Shown: piece by piece, positions 1 to 9,361 of the stretch
Position numbering within the stretch: the stretch's first letter is position 1
Layout: every line of letters starts with the position of its first letter
From: Pseudomonadota bacterium
Lineage (GTDB): Bacteria; Pseudomonadota; Alphaproteobacteria; Rhizobiales; Rhizobiaceae
DNA: 64,000 nt
Assembly: GCA_023419535.1 (NCBI GenBank)
Contig: JAEZXX010000046.1
Coordinates: 62,001-126,000, forward strand
Direction of reading: 5' to 3'
The notes under the pieces: model-generated
Databases searched by the model: none
What the model saw: the letters and a program-made list of their open reading frames with translations, nothing else
Told to the model about the DNA's origin: nothing
Made by a program: the position numbers and the translations under genes

Positions 1-1
1 C

Positions 2-388
2 TCTGCCGTCGGGCTGATCATCGCGCTCGGCGTCGCGCTCGTTCAGTTCTCGCCGGACTGGATCTGGGTCGCCGCGACGCTCGCGGTCTTCTTCTCCGGG
101 CAGTTCCTGGAGGGGAACATCCTGCAGCCCAAGATGGTCGGCGCCTCGGTCGGCCTGCATCCGGTCTGGCTGATGTTCGCGCTCTTCGCCTTCGGCGCCA
201 TCTTCGGCTTCGTCGGGCTTCTCATCGCCGTGCCGGCGGCAGCCGCGATCGGCGTCCTCACCCGGTTCGCGCTCGCCAAATATCTGGAGAGCGAGGTCTA
301 TTTCGGCCGCCCCGTCGCCGCCGCGCCCGAACCCGCCCGGCTCGAGGGCCTGATCCTGCCGCCGCAGAGCGGACCGAGGACCGATTGA
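2..388 (+). CDS. AI-2E family transporter, C-terminal part (cut by window edge)
   Basis: The first bases are in frame with a protein of about 128 visible residues whose start lies before the window. It has hydrophobic segments and the family-typical stretch GQFLEGNILQPKMVG followed by VGLHPVWLMFALFAFG, which marks the last part of AI-2E/PerM-type permeases. A short hydrophilic tail rich in Pro and Ala ends the protein. Members are inner-membrane exporters or symporters of uncertain substrate; the family name comes from one E. coli member and does not prove transport of AI-2. The stop overlaps the TTG start of hdaA by 4 bases (385-388), so the two are probably translationally coupled. Confidence 0.85.
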   Translation, partial: SAVGLIIALGVALVQFSPDWIWVAATLAVFFSGQFLEGNILQPKMVGASVGLHPVWLMFALFAFGAIFGFVGLLIAVPAAAAIGVLTRFALAKYLESEVYFGRPVAAAPEPARLEGLILPPQSGPRTD

Positions 389-1062
389 GACGCGCTGCGC
401 AGCTACCGCTTCCCTGGCCGCGCACGCAGTCGACGACGCGCGACGACCTCGTCGTGGCCGCGTCGAACCGGCTGGCGGTCGCCGCCATCGAGGCCTGGCC
501 GAACTGGCCGCATCCGGTGCTCTACGTCCACGGCCCGGAGGGATCGGGAAAGAGCCATCTCGCCGCGTCCTTCGTCGAGGCGACGGGCGCCCGTTCCTTC
601 GAGCCCGGGCGCTTCGACCCGCAGGCGCGGGGCTTTGCGATCGTCCTCGACGACGTCGACCGCGAAAGGGTCCCCGAGGCCGACCTCTTCGCGCTGCTCA
701 ACGCGGCCCGGCTGGGCGGGGGAACCGTGCTCCTGACAGCGCGGGACAAGCCCGTCGACCTCGCCATCCGCACCCCGGACCTTCGCTCGCGCATCAACGC
801 CGCGACCGTCATCCCCCTCGGCCTGCCCGACGACGAGCTTCTGGCCGCCGTCCTCGCCAAGCATTTCTCCGATCGGCAGATCGAGTTCGACCCGCGGCTT
901 CTCTCGACCGTCCTGCCGCGCGTGGAGCGCTCGCTGAAGGCCGTGCAGGACCTCGTGGAGCGCATCGACCGCGAGACGCTGGCCGCCGGGCGTCGCCCGA
1001 CGCGCCGCCTCGTCCTCGATCTTCTGCAGGACAGCGGCGAGAAAGCGCGCGGACCGTCGTGA
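385..1062 (+). CDS. hdaA: DnaA regulatory inactivator homologue HdaA
   Basis: The protein has 225 residues and is a DnaA-domain-III-like AAA+ protein without a DNA-binding domain. The N-terminal motif QLPLPW (residues 6-11) matches a beta-clamp binding motif. Walker A is at residues 50-58 (GPEGSGKSH) and a Walker-B-like stretch AIVLDDVD follows near residue 90. In alphaproteobacteria HdaA works with the DNA-loaded clamp to stimulate ATP hydrolysis by DnaA and prevent re-initiation of replication. The start is TTG inside the stop of the upstream permease gene. The position just before ppk and ppx is usual for Hyphomicrobiales. Confidence 0.85.
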   Translation: MRRAAQLPLPWPRTQSTTRDDLVVAASNRLAVAAIEAWPNWPHPVLYVHGPEGSGKSHLAASFVEATGARSFEPGRFDPQARGFAIVLDDVDRERVPEADLFALLNAARLGGGTVLLTARDKPVDLAIRTPDLRSRINAATVIPLGLPDDELLAAVLAKHFSDRQIEFDPRLLSTVLPRVERSLKAVQDLVERIDRETLAAGRRPTRRLVLDLLQDSGEKARGPS

Positions 1063-1122
1063 AACGGCATTGATGCCGGACTAGATAGCCAGGTCGAACC
1101 AACGCTCGCAGCCGGACCGGTG

Positions 1123-3546
1123 ATGAAAGACGACGCGCAGAAGACGCCGAAGGAGACCAAGACGAGAGCGCGCCGGGCCGCGCGGCCGCGTCGCAAGCGC
1201 GAGATCGCGGTGCTGCATCACCCGGACGAGCCGGTCGTGCTCGCGCCGCCCGAGTTCTATCATGCGGTCGGAGACGAGCCTGCCGCGCCCCTGTCCGGCA
1301 TCGTGGCGAGCGACGAGTTCGACCGGGACGCCGCGGCCGAGCGGCCCCTGATGGAGGCGATCGGCGAGGTTCCCGTCACCTCGAGCGAACCTCAGCCGGC
1401 CCCGCTGCTCGAACTTCCGGCCGACCGCTTCGTCAACCGCGAGGTCTCCTGGCTCCAGTTCAACCGCCGCGTCCTGGAGGAGGCGGGCAACCGCGACCAT
1501 CCGCTTCTGGAGCGCGTGCGCTTCCTGTCGATCTCGGCCGGCAATCTCGACGAGTTCTTCATGGTGCGCGTCGCGGGCCTCGCCGGCCAGGTGCGCGAGA
1601 AGATCCAGGTGCGCTCGGACGACGGCCTGCTGCCGCAGGAGCAGCTCGACCGCGTCCTCGACGAGGTGGAGGCCCTCCAGGAGGAGCAGCAGGCCGCGCT
1701 CGCCGCGCTGGTGAAGGAGCTGAAGGCCGAGAAGATCCTGATCGTGGGCGCGGGCGATCTCAAGAAGGAGGACCGCATCTGGCTGCAGCGCCATTTCGAC
1801 GAGGCGATCTTCCCGGTGCTGACGCCGCTCTCCATCGACCCGGCGCACCCGTTCCCGTTCATTCCCAATCTCGGCTTCTCGATGGCCCTGTCGCTCGTGC
1901 GCGAGCGCGGCAACCAGACGATGAACGCACTCCTGCGCCTGCCGACCGCGCTGCAGCGCTTCGTCGAGATGCCCCCGAGCCCGAACGGCGACCACCGCTT
2001 CGTGCCTCTGGAGAGCGTCGTCGCGGCCTCCATCGGCCGCCTGTTCCCGGGCTACAAGGTCCGCGGGCAGGGCACCTTCCGCATCATCCGCGACTCGGAC
2101 ATCGAGGTCGAGGAGGAGGCCGAGGACCTCGTGCGCCTGTTCGAGACGGCCCTGAAGCGCCGCCGCCGCGGCCGCGTGATCCGGATCGAGTTCGATTCCG
2201 TCATGCCGGAGAGCTTGCGCAACTTCGTTGCCACCGAGCTCGGCGTCTCGGAGAACCGCGTCTCGGTGATGGACGGGATGCTGGCACTGGATTCGGTGTC
2301 GCAGATCGTCTCGCTGCCGCGCGACGACCTGAAGTTCGAGCCCTACATCCCGCGCTTTCCCGAGCGCATCCGCGAGCACAACGGCGACTGCTTCGCAGCC
2401 ATCCGAGAGAAGGACATCGTCGTCCACCACCCCTACGAGAGCTTCGACGTGGTGGTGCAGTTCCTGCGCCAGGCCTCGCGCGACCCGAACGTCGTCGCCA
2501 TCAAGCAGACGCTCTACCGCACCTCGAACGATTCCCCGATCGTGCGCGCGCTCGTGGACGCGGCCGAGGAGGGCAAGTCCGTCACCGCGCTGGTGGAGTT
2601 GAAGGCCCGCTTCGACGAGGAGGCCAACATCAAGTGGGCGCGCGACCTGGAGCGCGCCGGCGTGCAGGTGGTCTTCGGCTTCATCGAGAAGAAGACGCAC
2701 TCCAAGCTGAGCCTCGTCGTGCGAAGGGAGGAGGGCAAGATCACCTCCTTCGTCCATGTCGGCACGGGCAACTACCACCCGATCACGGCGAAGATCTACA
2801 CGGACCTGTCCTACTTCACGGCCGATCCCGACATCGCACACGACGTCGGGCAGATCTTCAACTACATCACCGGCTACGCCGAGCCGACAGAATTGAAGAA
2901 GCTCGCCATCTCGCCGCTGACGCTGCGCAAGCGCATCATCGACCTGATCGAGGCGGAGATCGAGCACGAGCGGCAGGGCCGTCCGGGCCAGATCTGGATG
3001 AAGATGAACTCGCTCGTCGACGCCCAGATCATCGACGCGCTGTACCGGGCGAGCCAGGCGGGGGTGGAGGTCGACCTGATCGTGCGCGGCATCTGCTGCC
3101 TGCGGCCGCGCGTTCCTGGCCTGTCGGAGAACATCCGCGTCAAGTCGATCGTCGGGCGCTTCCTGGAGCACAGCCGCATCTTCTGCTTCGGCAACGGCCG
3201 GGGACTCCCGTCGGAGGAGGCGATCGTCTACATGAGCTCGGCGGACCTCATGCCGCGCAACCTCGACCGGCGGGTGGAGACGATGATCCCGATCACCACG
3301 CCGACGGTCCACAGCCAGGTTCTCTCGCAGATCATGCTGGCCAACATTCTCGACAACAAGCAGAGCTGGTCGGTCTCCTCGGACGGCACCTCGCGCCGCA
3401 TCGAGCCTTCGGAGGGCGAGCCGCCCTTCAACGCCCAGCGCTACTTCATGACCAACCCGAGCCTGTCGGGCCGGGGAAAGGCGCTCAAGACGAATGCCCC
3501 GAAGCTCATCGCAAGGCAGCGCGCCGAGCATGGCCAGTTCGACTAG
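1123..3546 (+). CDS. ppk: Polyphosphate kinase 1
   Basis: The enzyme reversibly transfers the gamma phosphate of ATP to polyphosphate. The protein has 807 residues from the ATG at 1123; a GTG directly before it (1120) is an alternative. The conserved core begins near residue 100 (RFVNREVSWLQFN). The two phospholipase-D-type catalytic histidines are visible: His526 in THSKLSLV and His683 in HSRIFCFGNG. Their spacing of 157 residues equals that of E. coli His435 and His592. The first 100 residues are a basic, low-complexity extension longer than usual for the family (about 690-730 residues); an ATG at 1351 would remove most of it. ppx follows directly, so synthesis and breakdown of polyphosphate are paired. 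Confidence 0.95.
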   Translation: MKDDAQKTPKETKTRARRAARPRRKREIAVLHHPDEPVVLAPPEFYHAVGDEPAAPLSGIVASDEFDRDAAAERPLMEAIGEVPVTSSEPQPAPLLELPADRFVNREVSWLQFNRRVLEEAGNRDHPLLERVRFLSISAGNLDEFFMVRVAGLAGQVREKIQVRSDDGLLPQEQLDRVLDEVEALQEEQQAALAALVKELKAEKILIVGAGDLKKEDRIWLQRHFDEAIFPVLTPLSIDPAHPFPFIPNLGFSMALSLVRERGNQTMNALLRLPTALQRFVEMPPSPNGDHRFVPLESVVAASIGRLFPGYKVRGQGTFRIIRDSDIEVEEEAEDLVRLFETALKRRRRGRVIRIEFDSVMPESLRNFVATELGVSENRVSVMDGMLALDSVSQIVSLPRDDLKFEPYIPRFPERIREHNGDCFAAIREKDIVVHHPYESFDVVVQFLRQASRDPNVVAIKQTLYRTSNDSPIVRALVDAAEEGKSVTALVELKARFDEEANIKWARDLERAGVQVVFGFIEKKTHSKLSLVVRREEGKITSFVHVGTGNYHPITAKIYTDLSYFTADPDIAHDVGQIFNYITGYAEPTELKKLAISPLTLRKRIIDLIEAEIEHERQGRPGQIWMKMNSLVDAQIIDALYRASQAGVEVDLIVRGICCLRPRVPGLSENIRVKSIVGRFLEHSRIFCFGNGRGLPSEEAIVYMSSADLMPRNLDRRVETMIPITTPTVHSQVLSQIMLANILDNKQSWSVSSDGTSRRIEPSEGEPPFNAQRYFMTNPSLSGRGKALKTNAPKLIARQRAEHGQFD

Positions 3547-5065
3547 CGCGTTCGGGGGGGACGCCCAGTCGGGCCTCCTCTTCGGACGCCGTCCGGTCGC
3601 CGTCGTCGACATCGGATCGAACTCCATCCGCCTCGTCATCTATGAAGGGCACGTGCGCTCGCCGACCGTGCTCTTCAACGAGAAGGTCCTGGCGGGCCTC
3701 GGCAAGGGGCTGGCGCAGACCGGTCGCCTGAACGACAAGGCGGTGGCCGTCGCGCTGGACGCGCTGCGCCGCTTCCGGGCGCTCTGCCGGCAGACCGGCG
3801 TCGTCGCCCTTCATCCGCTGGCGACGGCCGCCTCGCGCGAGGCCCAGAACGGGCCGGCCTTCATCGAGGCGGCGGAGGAGGCGATCGGCCAGCCGATCAC
3901 CATCCTGTCCGGGCCCGAGGAGGCGCGATACGCGGCCGAGGGGGTCCTGGCCGGCTTCCACCGCGCCGACGGCGTGGCCGGGGATCTGGGCGGCGGAAGT
4001 CTGGAACTCGTCTCCGTGGCGAACGGGCGGATCGGCGAAGGCGTGACCATGCCGCTCGGCGGGCTCCGCCTGATGGACGCCAGCGGCGGCGATCCGCTGG
4101 CCGCCCGCGCCATCGCCGAAGGGCATCTTCTCACCTCGCCTTTGACCGCCGAGGGCAAGGGGAGGCCCTTCTTCGCGGTGGGCGGCACCTGGCGCAACCT
4201 CGCCAAGCTCCACATCGAGCAGACCGGCTATCCGCTCCACGTCATGCACGGCTACCCGATGAAGCCGGAGGCGATCGGCGACTTCCTGGAGCGCGTGGTC
4301 CGCCAGGACCCCGAGTCCCTGCCGGGCATCCAGGCGATCTCGCGCTCGCGCCGGCCGCTTCTGGCCTACGGCGCGGCCACCCTGCAGGCGCTGATCGCGC
4401 ATCTGAAGCCGTCCTCCATCGTCTTCTCCGCCTATGGCGTGCGCGAGGGCTATCTTCATTCGCTTCTGGCCCCGGCCGAGCGCGAGAAGGACCCGCTCCT
4501 GGAATCGGCGGCCGAGCTGTCGCGGCTGCGCTCGCGCTCGCCCGCCCACGAGGAGGAGCTCGTCGACTGGTCGACCCGCACCTTCACCGCGCTCGGGATC
4601 GACGAGACCGAGGAGGAAGCCCGCCTGCGCAAGGCGGCCTGCCTCCTGGCCGACGTCTCGTGGCGGGCCCACCCGGATTATCGGGGCCGCCAGAGCCTGC
4701 ACCTCGTCGTCCACTCGTCCTTCCCGGCGGTCGACCACACCGGCCGGGCCTTCCTCGGCCTCACCAACTATTTCCGCTACGAGGGCAATTTCGACCAGAA
4801 GACGCTGCCCGACATCGAGACGCTGATCGACGCCCGCCTCCTGCAGAGGGCGCGCATCCTCGCCTCGCTCTTCCGCGTCACCTACCTCCTCACCGCCGCG
4901 ATGCCCGGCATCGTCGACCGCCTGCGCTGGGCGCAGGACCCGCGCGGCGGCTTCGCGCTCGTCGTGCCCAAGGACGTGGGCGGGCTTCTCGGCGAGCGCC
5001 CCGAGGTCCGGCTCCAGCATTTCGCCAAGGTGGTGGACCGCACGCTGCGCTTCGACGTGCGCTAG
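3530..5065 (+). CDS. ppx: Exopolyphosphatase / Ppx-GppA phosphatase
   Basis: The protein (511 residues from this start) carries the actin-like fold motifs VVDIGSNSIRLVIYEG near the N-terminus and GDLGGGSLELV further in, followed by a C-terminal all-helical domain. It belongs to the family that removes terminal phosphates from polyphosphate or hydrolyses pppGpp. The ATG at 3530 overlaps the end of ppk by 17 bases. An in-frame ATG at 3494 gives 12 more residues and cannot be excluded; the later one was chosen because the overlap is smaller. The overlap indicates one ppk-ppx operon. Confidence 0.92.
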   Translation: MASSTSAFGGDAQSGLLFGRRPVAVVDIGSNSIRLVIYEGHVRSPTVLFNEKVLAGLGKGLAQTGRLNDKAVAVALDALRRFRALCRQTGVVALHPLATAASREAQNGPAFIEAAEEAIGQPITILSGPEEARYAAEGVLAGFHRADGVAGDLGGGSLELVSVANGRIGEGVTMPLGGLRLMDASGGDPLAARAIAEGHLLTSPLTAEGKGRPFFAVGGTWRNLAKLHIEQTGYPLHVMHGYPMKPEAIGDFLERVVRQDPESLPGIQAISRSRRPLLAYGAATLQALIAHLKPSSIVFSAYGVREGYLHSLLAPAEREKDPLLESAAELSRLRSRSPAHEEELVDWSTRTFTALGIDETEEEARLRKAACLLADVSWRAHPDYRGRQSLHLVVHSSFPAVDHTGRAFLGLTNYFRYEGNFDQKTLPDIETLIDARLLQRARILASLFRVTYLLTAAMPGIVDRLRWAQDPRGGFALVVPKDVGGLLGERPEVRLQHFAKVVDRTLRFDVR

Positions 5066-5218
5066 CGATCGGCCCTCGGCATCGGACGGAGGCGATCGTG
5101 TCCGGCACCGTGAACGAGCGGGAAACCATAGACAAAGGAAGCGTCTGACTCTCCCACCGGTTGTAAGCCGTCGGCCCGCCTTCGGCTATGATGGCGGCCT
5201 GTTGGTCCAGGTCCCGTC

Positions 5219-7009
5219 GTGTCGAAGCGCGCCCGCAGTCTTTCCCTCTCCCACATCCTGTTCGGGATCACGGCCCTTCTCGTCCTGGCGTTCGGGGCGG
5301 GCCTGACCTTCGTGCTCCAGTCGAACGTCCGCCAGCTGACGGAGGCGCGGGAGAACCACGCGGCGGTTCTCCGGTTCGCCGCGATCTTCCACGCGTCGAA
5401 CCGCATATCGGCCGAACGGGGACCGTCCAACGTCGCCATGTCCATCGAACCGGGATCGAGCAGCGAGGCGAGCGAGCGGCTGGCGGCGTTCCGGGCCGAT
5501 TCCGACCGGGCCATCGACGCGATGCGCAGCGCCCTGGCGCAGACCCCCGACGACTGGGGGCGCGAGATCACGGACGTGGTCGTGGCTCTCGACCGGGGAC
5601 GGTCGGAGATCGACCGGATCGCCGGGCTTCCGCTACAAAGCCGCAGCGTGGCGATGACCTCCGGCGCCGCCGAGATGATGATGGCGGCGGTCGATCTGCT
5701 GCAGCCGATCCTCAGCGGCCAAAGACACGACGTCGTCTCGCGCGATGGAACCCTGCTCGGCCCGCTGATGCTGGCGCAGGCCGCCAGCGACCTTCGCGAA
5801 TATGCCGGCCGAATCGGCTCCTACGTCATACCGTTCGTCATCCGGGGCGAACCCATATCCGACGCGCGCTTCCAGCTGATCGAGCAGACGCGCGGCCGAA
5901 TCCTGCATCTGGTCCGCATGATGCCGCCCGAAGGCGGATCCGGCCCGGACGGGCGCTTCGGCAGCGTGCTCCGCGACGTCAACGACCTCTATCTGGGGAG
6001 CGGGCTGGCGCTGATCGGACAGTTGGCCGCGGAGGGGCGGCAGGCCGAACGCTACAGCGTCAGCCCCGACGCTGTCACGCAGCTCTACGTTCCGACCATG
6101 GCGCCGCTGGAGACGCTGCGCAACGTCGTCCTGGAGGACATGGTCCGGCGCTTCCAGGCCGAGGAGGTCGCGGCCGTCAATCGACTGTACTGGGGGCTCG
6201 GGCTGGTCGGCGTCACGGGACTGGCGGTCGGCGTCCTCCTCCTGGCGCTGCGCGACCTGACCGTTCGCCCGCTTCTGGCCGCCCGTCAGGCGGTCATCCA
6301 TCTGTCGGAGGACCGGTTCGACCGGACCGACCTGTCGCCCTTCGCGCGGGTGCGGGAGCTGACCAGCCTGTCGGACGCGCTCATGGTGCTGGCGGGGCGG
6401 CTGCGCGAGCGGCACAGCCTCCTAAAGGAGCTGCGCCTGCGGACGGAAGTCGATCCGCTGACTGGGGTGATGAGCCGGCAGCATTTCGAGACCGCCGCGA
6501 CGGATGTCGCCGAACGGGCGACCGGCGCCGATTTCGGCCTGCTCTATCTGGACATCGACCATTTCAAGAGCATCAACGACACCTTCGGCCACCATGTCGG
6601 CGACGCGCTGCTCGCGGAGATCGGCGCTCGCCTGCGGCGACTTTCGTCCCCTTCCGTGCTGATCGGCCGGCTCGGGGGAGACGAGTTCGCCATCAGCGCG
6701 AAGGGCGCGCGCAGCGAACGGGAAGCGCTGGCGCGCATGGTGACCGCCTCGATCTCGCAGATCCGCCAGGTCGAAGGACGGGCGATCGTCGTCTCCTGCA
6801 GCGTGGGGCTGTCGGTCGGCGAGGCGGGTCCGGGGCGGTTCGGCGAATTGTGCCGCCAGGCCGACGCGGCGCTCTATCTCGCCAAGTCCGGCGGACGCAA
6901 CAGGTTCGCCTGGTACCGGCAGAGCCTTGACGGGCAGCCGATCGCGATCCCCGCGGACGGCCCGGACGCTCACGGATCGAAAGCCGCGTCCAGCGCGACC
7001 CGGCACTGA
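5219..7009 (+). CDS. Membrane-bound diguanylate cyclase (GGDEF)
   Basis: The 596-residue protein starts with GTG. A membrane segment near residues 12-34 is followed by a periplasmic region of about 300 residues with no recognised sensor domain. A second membrane segment (WGLGLVGVTGLAVGVLLLAL) comes next, then a short linker and a GGDEF domain from about residue 410 to 570. The active-site signature GGDEF is intact at residues 486-490, and YLDIDHFKSINDTFGH is the usual metal- and GTP-binding segment. The product would be cyclic di-GMP. No RxxD inhibitory site is present at the usual place before GGDEF, so product inhibition may be absent. The gene stands alone and converges with rnd. Confidence 0.9.
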   Translation: MSKRARSLSLSHILFGITALLVLAFGAGLTFVLQSNVRQLTEARENHAAVLRFAAIFHASNRISAERGPSNVAMSIEPGSSSEASERLAAFRADSDRAIDAMRSALAQTPDDWGREITDVVVALDRGRSEIDRIAGLPLQSRSVAMTSGAAEMMMAAVDLLQPILSGQRHDVVSRDGTLLGPLMLAQAASDLREYAGRIGSYVIPFVIRGEPISDARFQLIEQTRGRILHLVRMMPPEGGSGPDGRFGSVLRDVNDLYLGSGLALIGQLAAEGRQAERYSVSPDAVTQLYVPTMAPLETLRNVVLEDMVRRFQAEEVAAVNRLYWGLGLVGVTGLAVGVLLLALRDLTVRPLLAARQAVIHLSEDRFDRTDLSPFARVRELTSLSDALMVLAGRLRERHSLLKELRLRTEVDPLTGVMSRQHFETAATDVAERATGADFGLLYLDIDHFKSINDTFGHHVGDALLAEIGARLRRLSSPSVLIGRLGGDEFAISAKGARSEREALARMVTASISQIRQVEGRAIVVSCSVGLSVGEAGPGRFGELCRQADAALYLAKSGGRNRFAWYRQSLDGQPIAIPADGPDAHGSKAASSATRH

Positions 7010-7093
7010 CGGGGGCGGGCCGGCGCAATGCGACCCCGTTGCGCGTCAGGGCCGCGACCCTCGCGCGTCGAACCGTTCGGTCGCCCCGCCGCA

Positions 7094-8248
7094 CTACCCC
7101 AGCGGGACGACCGTCACCTTGCGGTTCTGGAAGGCGAGCGCGGAGCGGCCGTCCAGAAGCTCCAGCGCCCGCGCGCCGAAGAGGTCGCGGCGCCATCCCT
7201 CCATCGCGGGCACGCGCGCCTGCGCCCCGTCCAGCGCGATCTTCTCCAGATCGTCGCCGGTCGCCACCAGCCGGGCGGCGACGCCGCGCTCCTCCGAGAC
7301 GATCTTGAGGAGGACCCGCAGGAATTCAACCGCCGCCGCCGTCCCCTCCGGCAGCTGCGGGGGCTTGGGGATCCTCGGCAGGTCCCCCTTGGGGATCGCC
7401 AGCGCACGGTTCACGGCGGCGACGATCTCGCGGCCGGCGCTGGAGCGCTCCCAGCCGCGCGGGATGGTGCGAAGGCGCGCCAGCGCCTCCTCGTCCTTGG
7501 GCTGCTGCTGGGCGATCTCGAAGATCGCGTCGTCCTTCAGGATCCGCCCGCGCGGCTGGTCGCGCGTCCTCGCCTCGCGCTCGCGCCAGGCCGCGACCTC
7601 CTTGAGGACCGCCAGTTCGATCGGCTTCCTCACGCGAAGCTTCAGCCGCGTCCAGGCGTCGTCGGGGTGCAGATCGTAGGTCTCGGGCGCCGACAGGACG
7701 TCCATCTCGCTCTCCACCCAGCCGGCGCGCCCCTCGGCCCTCAGCTGCGCCGTCAGGGCACGGTAGACGTCGCGAAGATGCGTGACGTCGGCGAGCGCAT
7801 AGTCGAGCTGGCTCTGCGACAGCGGACGGCGGCGCCAGTCGGTGAAGCGGCTGGTCTTGTCGATCCGCCCGTCGGTGGTGCGTGCCACCAGCTGGTCGTA
7901 GGCGATCGATTCGCCGAAGCCGCAGACCATGGCGGCGATCTGCGTGTCGAAGAGCGGGGCGGGGATGACCTGGCCCAGCTTGTAGATGATCTCGATGTCC
8001 TGCCGCGCGGCATGGAACACCTTCACCACCTCCGGCGCCGTCATCAGATCGAAGAAGGGCTTGAGATCGAGCTCCCCGCCGATCGGATCGACCAGGACGG
8101 CCAGATCGTCGGAGGCCATCTGGATCAGGCAGAGCTCGGGCCAGAAGGTCGTCTCACGGATGAACTCCGTGTCGACGGTCACGAATTCGGCCTTGGCGAG
8201 CGCGGCGCAGGCTTCCGAGAGTTCGGCGGTGGTCGTGATGAGCTTCAT
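7094..8248 (-). CDS. rnd: Ribonuclease D
   Basis: The 384-residue protein is a DEDD-family 3'-5' exoribonuclease. The three Exo motifs are visible: VTVDTEFIRE near residue 25, FHAARQDIEII near residue 80, and YALADVTHLRDVY near residue 150 (DEDDy type). An HRDC region follows in the second half. The family trims the 3' ends of tRNA and other stable RNA precursors. Its length is normal and the gene is intact. It converges with the diguanylate cyclase gene; in related genomes rnd lies in the ppk-ppx-rnd-aspS neighbourhood, as here. Confidence 0.93.
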   Translation of the reverse strand: MKLITTTAELSEACAALAKAEFVTVDTEFIRETTFWPELCLIQMASDDLAVLVDPIGGELDLKPFFDLMTAPEVVKVFHAARQDIEIIYKLGQVIPAPLFDTQIAAMVCGFGESIAYDQLVARTTDGRIDKTSRFTDWRRRPLSQSQLDYALADVTHLRDVYRALTAQLRAEGRAGWVESEMDVLSAPETYDLHPDDAWTRLKLRVRKPIELAVLKEVAAWREREARTRDQPRGRILKDDAIFEIAQQQPKDEEALARLRTIPRGWERSSAGREIVAAVNRALAIPKGDLPRIPKPPQLPEGTAAAVEFLRVLLKIVSEERGVAARLVATGDDLEKIALDGAQARVPAMEGWRRDLFGARALELLDGRSALAFQNRKVTVVPLG

Positions 8249-8295
8249 GCGACCTCTCTAGAGGCTTTCGCCCCGTCCGAAAAGTTCGCCGCGGC

Positions 8296-9003
8296 TCATC
8301 CCTCGGCCCGGAAGGCTCGCCAGCCGGCGGCTCTCAACTCGCAGGCCGGGCAGGCGCCGCAGCCGTAGCCCCAGTCGTGCCGGTGCGTGCGGTCGCCCTG
8401 ATAGCAGGTGTGCGTCTCCTCGCGCACGAGATCGAGCAGGGGCTCGCCCCCGAGCCGCTCGGCCAGCGCGAAGGTCTGCGCCTTGTCGATCCACATCAGC
8501 GGCGTGTGGACGACGAAGCGCTCCTCCATGCCGAGATTGAGCGCGAGCTGCATCGCCTTCATCGTGTCGTCGCGGCAGTCGGGATAGCCCGAATAGTCGG
8601 TCTCGCAGACCCCGGTGACGAGATGCCTGGCGCCGCGGCGGTAGGCGATGGTCGCCGCGAAGGTGAGGAACAGGAGGTTGCGGCCCGGCACGAAGGTGTT
8701 CGGCAGGCCGGTCGCCTCCATGGCGATTTCCGTCGCGCTCGTCAGCGCCGTCTGCGAGATCTGGCCGAGAAGCCCCATGTCGAGGAGATGGTCCGCGCCG
8801 ATCTTCTCGCCCCACTGCGGAAAGTCGCGCTTGAGGCGCTCCACGATGCGCGGGCGGACGTCGAGCTCCACGCGGTGGCGCTGGCCGTAGTCGAATCCGA
8901 TCGTCTCGACATGATCGAAGTGGTCGAGCGCCCAGGCGAGGCACGTGGTCGAATCCTGCCCGCCCGAGAACAGGACGAGCGCCGTTCCGCCTTTCCCGGC
9001 CAT
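8296..9003 (-). CDS. queC: 7-cyano-7-deazaguanine synthase QueC
   Basis: The 235-residue protein converts 7-carboxy-7-deazaguanine to preQ0 with ATP and ammonia, in queuosine synthesis. The PP-loop SGGQDSTT lies near residue 13-20. The zinc-binding cysteines are in THTCYQGD and GCGACPAC near the C-terminus. It is the last gene of a queE-queD-queC operon; one base separates it from queD. Length and motifs are normal for the family. Confidence 0.96.
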   Translation of the reverse strand: MAGKGGTALVLFSGGQDSTTCLAWALDHFDHVETIGFDYGQRHRVELDVRPRIVERLKRDFPQWGEKIGADHLLDMGLLGQISQTALTSATEIAMEATGLPNTFVPGRNLLFLTFAATIAYRRGARHLVTGVCETDYSGYPDCRDDTMKAMQLALNLGMEERFVVHTPLMWIDKAQTFALAERLGGEPLLDLVREETHTCYQGDRTHRHDWGYGCGACPACELRAAGWRAFRAEG

Positions 9004-9004
9004 C

Positions 9005-9361
9005 TCAGCGCCCTTCGTACTCGGCGAAGGCGTGCGGCGTCTCGTAGACGCGCACGCGCGAGAGGAGCGGCAGCGACGGCTTGGCGCGATCGTAGATCCA
9101 GACCGCGATGTGCTCGGCGGTCGGGTTCTCCAGCCCCTCGACCTCGTTGAGCGTGTGGTGGTCGAGCCGCTCCATCAGCGGCGCGAAGGCGTGCTCGACG
9201 TCGAAGAAATCCACCACGAAGCCGGTCGTCGGATCGACCGGGCCTTCGAGCTCCAGATCGACGCGATAGGAATGGCCGTGCATGCGGAAGCACTTGTGCG
9301 TCTGCGGCACGTTCGGCAGGCGGTGGGCCGCCTCGAAGAAAAAGCTCTGCGTGATCTTCAT
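9005..9361 (-). CDS. queD: 6-carboxy-5,6,7,8-tetrahydropterin synthase QueD
   Basis: The 118-residue protein belongs to the 6-pyruvoyltetrahydropterin synthase family. The zinc histidines are in FFFEAAHRL and CFRMHGHSY, and the cysteine of that second motif is the catalytic one of QueD. LDHHTLNEV supplies the later catalytic His. It converts dihydroneopterin triphosphate to the CPH4 substrate of QueE. Its start overlaps the end of queE by 4 bases, so translation is probably coupled. Confidence 0.95.
   Translation of the reverse strand: MKITQSFFFEAAHRLPNVPQTHKCFRMHGHSYRVDLELEGPVDPTTGFVVDFFDVEHAFAPLMERLDHHTLNEVEGLENPTAEHIAVWIYDRAKPSLPLLSRVRVYETPHAFAEYEGR

Noticed and set aside
1081..3639. Open frame of 852 codons antisense to ppk
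   Set aside because: It is a shadow frame of a GC-rich gene; its composition (Arg, Leu, Asp, His repeats) is typical of antisense reading and ppk is clearly conserved.
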